Part shown: positions 58,066 through 64,000 of the stretch, piece by piece
How positions within the stretch are numbered: the first letter of the stretch is position 1
Layout: each line of letters starts with the position of its first letter
Assembly (NCBI GenBank): GCA_914767715.1
Contig: OU612073.1
Location: 16,988,001-17,052,000, forward strand
Length of the DNA stretch: 64,000 bases
Source of the DNA: Membranipora membranacea
Taxonomy: Eukaryota; Bryozoa; Gymnolaemata; Cheilostomatida; Membraniporidae
Direction of reading: 5' to 3'
The notes under the pieces: model-generated
Seen by the model: only the letters and a program-made list of their open reading frames with translations
Told to the model about the DNA's origin: nothing
Database searches by the model: none
Program-made: the position numbers and the translations under genes

Positions 58066-58218
58066 TACCTTTTGCTTATGAAATATTGTCATTGGGTAGT
58101 ACTTCTCGGCATAGCTACAAACTCTATCGCTTCAAAACCAGTCTCCTTTTGGAGCGCTGCTTTCATTATATTGCTGCTCGGGAGTTTCATCCGGACGGTC
58201 CATTCCTCCTTGTACTAG
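58066..58218 (+). CDS. Candidate last exon, membrane protein (block B copy)
   Basis: Copy of 5029-5181: same acceptor, 50 codons and TAG. One visible change near the C-terminus (Tyr to Ser). Function unknown. Confidence 0.35.
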   Translation, partial: YLLLMKYCHWVVLLGIATNSIASKPVSFWSAAFIILLLGSFIRTVHSSLY

Positions 58219-59031
58219 GATAATCAAACTTTCCTAAGGCGTTTTTTACATTGAAATCTACTCGACACAAATTATCAAGTATTTCATCGCATCTCCAACA
58301 ACAACTCCCCGGCAACTCCAGCATGATTTATAAAGTTACTGATCCGGCAACAAGGAAGTCACTGGTTATGAATTCTGTGAAATTCAAACTCATCATACAT
58401 TTTTTTTGTTTTTTTATAGAGTTATGGCACTCTAGTTCAAGACAGTAAAAGCTGTGTACCAACTAAATAATGATTATGAGTCTTGGTGATGCTTGAGCCA
58501 AAACAAAGTGTTTAATATAAACTTCACAAACAGGATTGATTGATGAATCAAGAGACGATATTTTAATTTCAAGGATTCCGTTTAGCCGTTTATTTAAGCT
58601 GCTCTTTTCGATAATGTTAATGCTGCATGGGACCTCCTTGCATCTAAGCTCTAGTGATGAAGTAAATGTTTATTTAGAGTGGGCAACTCTCATGGTGCGA
58701 TTCCAACTATGCCATGGGCAATAATTGGCACCCGATTATAATTCTCAATAACCCTTGCTCTCATATAAGGGAACATAGAGCAAGGTCAGAGACCATTAAC
58801 ACACATCGAGTGAAACCGGCCCTATAGTGAACCCCTGCAACACTCTGTAATATATTCACGTACAGCACATGCATAGATAAGTATCCCTAATAGTCAAATA
58901 CATTAGCCGTCTACAAGGTCATGTTTGAAAGCAAACCTAAGTACAAAACAACAATATGATTCATTGAGCATTGCTTGGTTGATTATGTAGAATCAGGGAG
59001 GCTAGAATAAAGGATAGTCGGAGAACATGGT
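58219..59031. other. Non-coding block sequence, block B
   Basis: Copy of 5182-5996. Nothing supported. Confidence 0.4.
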
Positions 59032-59663
59032 TGTTGTGTCCACCTGTCAGAAGAGGAGACAATCACGAGATTTGATTTCAAATTCTTGAAAGGAAATTCT
59101 AGCAAAGACAATGGGATCATAACTCTATGAGTGGGATATACTCCCACCCACCCTGATTCTAGCTTATATACAGACAAGTGTAAGGAGAACGTTAATTTTT
59201 TTGGAAACTGTGAACGAGACAACCTGATAAAATAAAACTGAATAAACACAGTTGAGTTGAAGTCTGCATAGTTTGAAATGTGCCAAACTATGACAGAAGA
59301 GATCACTATGATTATATCTATCAGAATAGTGAGTGGTTATCGGAGAAAATCTATATCTGATTGGAAAAGTTGCTTGTTATTATCTGACATTCAGCTATTT
59401 ATAAATGACTATGTGTTTGTATGATGACGAGTTTAATGTGTTTACTATATCATCAAGGCTCTTTATAAACAACTCAGATGAGAAATCAAGCAACGACACC
59501 AATTAAAAATCAATCAAGAAGCTAGAAAGCCTAAAAAACACCTTAATATCTCTTCTATTACTGTGTTGTTGTTTGGGCTTAAAAACTATGCGTGGTGTTT
59601 GAATTGCCAGGGTTACACAAGCTGCTCCGCCGTCGACAGGGCCATAGACCCCACCCCCAACCA

Positions 59664-59749
59664 GGCCTCGTGGCGCAATGGATAGCGCGTCAGACTTCTA
59701 ACTGTTAGATGATATTTGAAGGTTGTGGGTTCGAATCCCACCGAGGTCG
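59664..59749 (+). tRNA. tRNA-Arg(UCU), intron-containing (block B, unit 1)
   Basis: Matches the gene at 6623 across the whole 86 nt, including the 13-nt intron and the following TTTT. Flanking DNA differs: block B retains about 120 bp downstream that block A has lost. Confidence 0.9.
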
Positions 59750-60803
59750 TTGTTTTGCAGCAGCCTGGGAAGGAAACGTCTCGCCATGTCTCCAAGTCAT
59801 CCAGGTTGATAAAGGCTGATGTGAGAAGCAAGTTAGGCCAGGCAGCAAGAAAAGAGGAAAGAAGGTTGGTATAACATGATATGCACATCATATTGTGACA
59901 TCAAATAGTTAACTCCTTTGTATTGAGTGTGATATAAAATATTCCAAAACCAAAGGGTCCCCTGAATTTGTTGCTGGAGTTGTCTGCAAATTAAAAAGGT
60001 GAAGATACTCCTAACTATTCAGTAAAAGAATGACTAATAAACTAATCTAATCGTCTACAGCGTGTGCCAAGCATTACAATAAGTAGTACTTTGATAATAT
60101 TATCAGTCCAGAAGTGAGCTTCCTATGGTAGATTTTGAAACAAAATACATTAGATGACTCGATTACAATTAATAGGCATATATCATGCATAAGTTTCACG
60201 TTTCAATATTATCGTAGAATCAGTCAGTAAACAAAATCATGCCTTTCAATCAATAAAATGTGTCCAACCAACTTGAAAACATCAGTCATTGAGTTCGTCA
60301 AGTGAAAAATTTGAAAGCAAGACCTGTGATAGCAGCATCTCATACATTGTTTCAACATGAGAAACATTTCTTGAAACATGAGCTACAACTTAGAGTAGCA
60401 ATGGAAAGGAGAAAAGGGCTGGACCAACCAGCCAGTGCTCACTAAGAAAAGTTCCCTTTTATAGGGCTTCGAACAGTAGTCAGTTTCATCGCAAAATGTT
60501 ATATTGATAGCTGCTTGCTTTCCGATACTGGCTGAACTACTCTGTGGTAATCGTTATTGATCTTCACCGGAAGGAATACTATTATAGATTTATACTATCA
60601 CAAGTTTAAATTTGTTCATAAATTGAGATTGGATATACATTTTTTTTTTCATTTTACTTTATTTTACATTACTTTCATGTAATTTATAACATGTAATTAC
60701 ATTAAATTTATACATGTAAAAATTTCATGTAATTAAATACATATAATATTTATTTCAATTACTTGTATATAATTGAAATAAAAATGGGTTTTATGTCTAG
60801 TCA

Positions 60804-61062
60804 GTCTAGTCTAGGCAGGCAGGGTGGCGTAGTGGTTAGGATTCGAGCATCTCAATCTGAGAGTTGCAGGTTCGAATCCCGGTCACTACCCATTCTGCTG
60901 AAGGAGGTGAGCTCTCTGGACAATAGCCTAGCTTGCCCACTCCTACCTTGTACAGGAGTGCGCTAAATTGAAAAAAAATGTATGTTTCTGTGTTATATTC
61001 ATGTAAAGATTGCTGGAGAGCAGCTAAATAAAAAGTGATTTACATTTACATTTACATTTACA
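60804..61062 (+). mobile_element. tRNA-derived SINE, absent from block A
   Basis: 259 bp inserted between GTCTAGTCA and TTCATCAG, which are adjacent in block A (about 7645). The 5' part has a Pol III box A (GGCGTAGTGGTTAGG) and box B (GGTTCGAATCC). A tRNA-unrelated body follows, and the tail is (ATTTAC)n. No long target duplication is obvious. Confidence 0.88.
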
Positions 61063-61786
61063 TTCATCAGTGGGAAACAAAAGAAATAGATATTTTGATT
61101 TATGTAAGAATTCATTTAGATTTTTGAATACAATATTTAGATTTTTGCCATGTTGGTCTTATTATTGCTCAAAGATTTATATTGCTGAAATCAGACAAAG
61201 CTTATTAGACTTCTATGGCTTTCACTCAAAAGACTCGGCCTTAAACAGATGATCTGAGAATGTTGAGGGATTTCTTTTTAACACTTACGCATGATGATCT
61301 GAGCTGCCAAACCACCAATCCGTCTGCTATCATTCTGCACAGTTCAGTCCAACACCATATATTATTGTCTTGTCATGGTAAATTTCCCCGTGCTGTTAAC
61401 ATTGGAGGAAATATCCGTACTTAATCAGGGCTACTTCATGATGTGTGGTCACAAAAATCTATGGATAATTTCCCTAACCATTCCTTCAAAACGACACCTA
61501 CATGAGTGAAACTACTTCATTTCCTGCCCTGGACCTTACATGTAGTATTACCAATCTGATGTCTGTGTAGATGTTCCATTAAAAAATTACATATTCTCAC
61601 ATAACTTTTTTTCTGGGGGCAAAACTGGCTCCCTCTATCACAACTTTGGATTTTGGGTTTTCTGAGCAAAGCCAGAAGTAACCTGTTGTGTCCACCTGTC
61701 AGAAGAGAGGACAATCACGAGATTTGATTAAAAATTCTTGGAAGGAAATTCTAGCAAAGACACTGGGATAGACTGCCACACCCTGA

Positions 61787-62157
61787 CATACCTGGCAAGT
61801 CTCCCTTTTTGGTAGGGAGGCTCCCAGTTTTTAGGGTCTTTCTCCACCCCCTCCCTATCTCCCTTTTTCCTCCCTTTTTTCAGCTTCCTTAACCCAGAAA
61901 ACTTTTTAAGCTTCTTTTTGCAAGGGAAACTATGTTTTCCTACGTCAGCAGTGCATATATCTATGAAGTTGCTTATTACCATTACTATTTGTAAGTAAAA
62001 TCAGGTAAAATGACGCAATTCATAATATGAAAGCTCAAGTTTTGGCTTAGAAATATGACAAGCGAGGGCTGAATTGCGCCGGCACTGCGGTATTCCGGGA
62101 TGGGAGTTTGTCCGCGGAGACCTCCTGATTTCTGGGTCTACCTACTTGTCATGTTTT
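61787..62157. mobile_element. hAT-like MITE (block B copy)
   Basis: Copy of the MITE at 8384-8754, with CACCCTGA at 61779-61786 and from 62158. Shared by both blocks, so the insertion predates their duplication. Confidence 0.85.
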
Positions 62158-62670
62158 CACCCTGATTCTCGCATCTATACAGACAAAGTTGAGGAGAACA
62201 TACTTATTCTTGCAAACTTTTAATGACACATCCTTATATAATAAAACTGAATAAACCGAGTCGAGAAGAGGTATAGTTTGAAATATGCTGAACTGTGACA
62301 GAAGAGAACTGTGATTATATTTGTCAGAATAGTGAGTTGTTATTGGAGATAATCAATATCTGACTGGAACATGTGTTTTGTTATTCTGTGAAAAGATATA
62401 CCTATGAATCAGTATGTGTTTGTATGATGAGTTAACCATGTTACTATATCATTCAGGCTCTTTAATTACAAATCAGATGAAAAATCCTGCACCTGCACTG
62501 ACACCAATTAAAAACCAATCAAGAGGTTAGTGTGCCAGAAAAACACATTAATATCTCTTTTTCTTCTGTGCTGTTGCTTGGACTTCAAAACTATGCGTTG
62601 TATTTGAATTGCCAGGGGTACACATGCGGCTCCTCCGCCGTCGCCAGGGCCGTCAACCCACCCCCAACCA

Positions 62671-62756
62671 GGCCTCGTGGCGCAATGGATAGCGCGTCAG
62701 ACTTCTAACTGTTAGATGGTATTTGAACGTTGTGGGTTCGAATCCCACCGAGGTCG
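62671..62756 (+). tRNA. tRNA-Arg(UCU), intron-containing (block B, unit 2)
   Basis: Copy of the gene at 9263. One visible change outside the intron is G to C in the variable loop (GAACGTT instead of GAAGGTT); stems and promoter boxes are intact. Confidence 0.87.
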
Positions 62757-63338
62757 TTGTTTTACAGCAGCCTGTAAAGGAAACGCCTGAGCATGTCTCC
62801 AATTCAAACAGGTTGACAGAGGCTGATGTCAGAGGCAAGTAAGGCCAACAGAGAGATAAGACAAAAGAAGGTTGATATAACATGAGATGCACTTTGTATT
62901 GTGACATCAAATAGTTGACTTCTTTGCAATGCCTGCGATATAAAATATTCCAATGCCAAAGGGTCCTTTGATTTTGTCGCCGGAGTTATCTGCAAACTAA
63001 AAAGGTAAGGATAACTCCTAACTATTCAGTTAAAGAATGACTTATAAACTAATCTAATATTCTATAATCTACAGTATGTGCCAAGCCTTACAGTAGTTCT
63101 TTGATAATATTATCAGTCCAAAAGTGATCCCTCTATTATCATACAATCAGTCAGTAAACCAAATCATGCCTTTCAATCAATAAAATGTGTCCAACAAACT
63201 TGCAAACATCAGGCATTGAGTTCGTCAAGTGAAAAATTTGAAAGCAAGACCTGTGATAGCTGCATCTCATACATTGTTTCAACATGAGAAACATTTCTTG
63301 AAACATGACATACAACTTAGAGCAGCAATGGAAAGGAG

Positions 63339-63835
63339 GTTCTGTAGCACCTGCAGTTTTAGCAACCCACCAATGGGCATCTGAGAATGAGATGATTTTA
63401 AATACTGATAGGACCATTTTTATGAATGTCTTAATCAATTATAGATACAACTATGATGAGACGATTGTTTTAGATGAGAACGTGAGCATTCTGCCTTCAA
63501 ATTCTGTCAAGTTTTTAGGCGTTACTATTGACGATCATATGACTTTTAGTTCACATGTAGATAAGATTGTATCTAGTTGTAATTCCAGGCTTTATCTATT
63601 ACGGCAACTAAAGATTTTAGGTGTAAACACCAAAGGGCTCAAAAAGTTTTATACTGCTAATATCAGATCAATTATCACTTACGCCTCACCATCTTGGTTT
63701 TTCCTTTTATCTGAAGGCGATAAGAACAAGCTCGAAAAGAGAACTGCTTCTCGTTTTATTTTGCCGGATCTTAGCTATGATGATAGATTAGCTATTTTAC
63801 ATTCAGTATCATTGTATGATAACAACGAATGTTAA
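63339..63835 (+). pseudogene. LINE reverse transcriptase fragment (block B copy)
   Basis: Copy of 9932-10428 with one visible substitution (LLRQLK for LLQQLK). Beyond the 66-bp left arm (63795-63860) the sequence runs in the opposite orientation to block A, so the LINE C-terminal coding piece (SAYNSPKIVF) lies on the plus strand here. The window ends before the right arm. Confidence 0.8.
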
Positions 63836-64000
63836 CAGTGTAAAGAATAAAAAAAAGTCTACTAGGCAAAATTATCACTTGTTCAGATAAGACATAAAAA
63901 ATGGGAAAAAAGATTTGGCACGTTTTTGTGTTCGGCATACAACAGCCCTAAAATAGTGTTTCCACGAGAGGATATTCCACTGCATGTATTAAAGTGTACT

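Larger units (their letters stand above)
52177..64000. repeat. Segmental duplication, block B
   Basis: Direct copy of block A. It differs from block A by a ~97-bp segment (52519-52615), a small gain in the first minisatellite, ~746 bp more in the second, ~120 bp more after its first tRNA (about 59788-59907), a SINE at 60804-61062 and the inverted LINE segment at the end. Cut by the window edge. Confidence 0.95.

Overview
The window is animal nuclear DNA. It has spliced genes with phase-consistent GT-AG introns of a few hundred bases to several kb, an intron-containing tRNA-Arg(UCU) gene family, tRNA-derived SINEs, 5'-truncated LINEs, Ty3/gypsy LTR elements and hAT-like MITEs. The transposon mix and AT-richness suggest a marine invertebrate, but I cannot name the species.

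Layout. (1) 1-10.8 kb is one copy (block A) of a repeat block that returns in the same orientation at 52,177-64,000 (block B). Each block holds two large arrays of a G-poor 10-bp minisatellite, a candidate last exon of a membrane protein, and a tandemly duplicated ~2.3-kb unit carrying tRNA-Arg(UCU). The blocks look about 98-99% identical by eye, but differ by a SINE insertion, a higher-order-repeat expansion, small indels and an inverted LINE segment. (2) 14,056-41,829, minus strand: one apparently complete gene of 23 coding exons, whose coding length sums to 4,764 nt (1,587 aa). It encodes a proline-rich/RGG N-terminus, RRM-like and KH-like repeats and a degenerate macro domain. This resembles PARP14 without the ADP-ribosyltransferase domain. 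Its introns host a very young Ty3/gypsy chromovirus (identical LTRs), a LINE with an RNase H domain, a tRNA-SINE, a foldback element and minisatellites. (3) 41.8-42.6 kb: a divergent promoter region. (4) 42,580-49,501, plus strand: the first five coding exons of BCKDHB (branched-chain 2-oxoacid dehydrogenase E1 beta, mitochondrial). Exon 3 has an in-frame TAA. Intron 1 carries a gag-only LTR element with a MITE nested in its 5' LTR. (5) 50,322-51,410, plus strand: the last three exons of an MFS (monocarboxylate-transporter-like) carrier. The rest of BCKDHB and the first part of the carrier are absent, so a rearrangement or assembly join lies near 49.5-50.3 kb.

Functionally, BCKDHB would act in mitochondrial branched-chain amino acid catabolism. 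The macro/KH/RRM protein is probably an RNA-binding protein of the ADP-ribosylation or innate-immunity type. The most unusual items are a tobamovirus-type UAG readthrough context between gag and pol of the young retrotransposon, a LINE segment flipped between 66-bp inverted arms in the two blocks, and an exon whose splice donor has been copied six times in a 47-bp tandem array.
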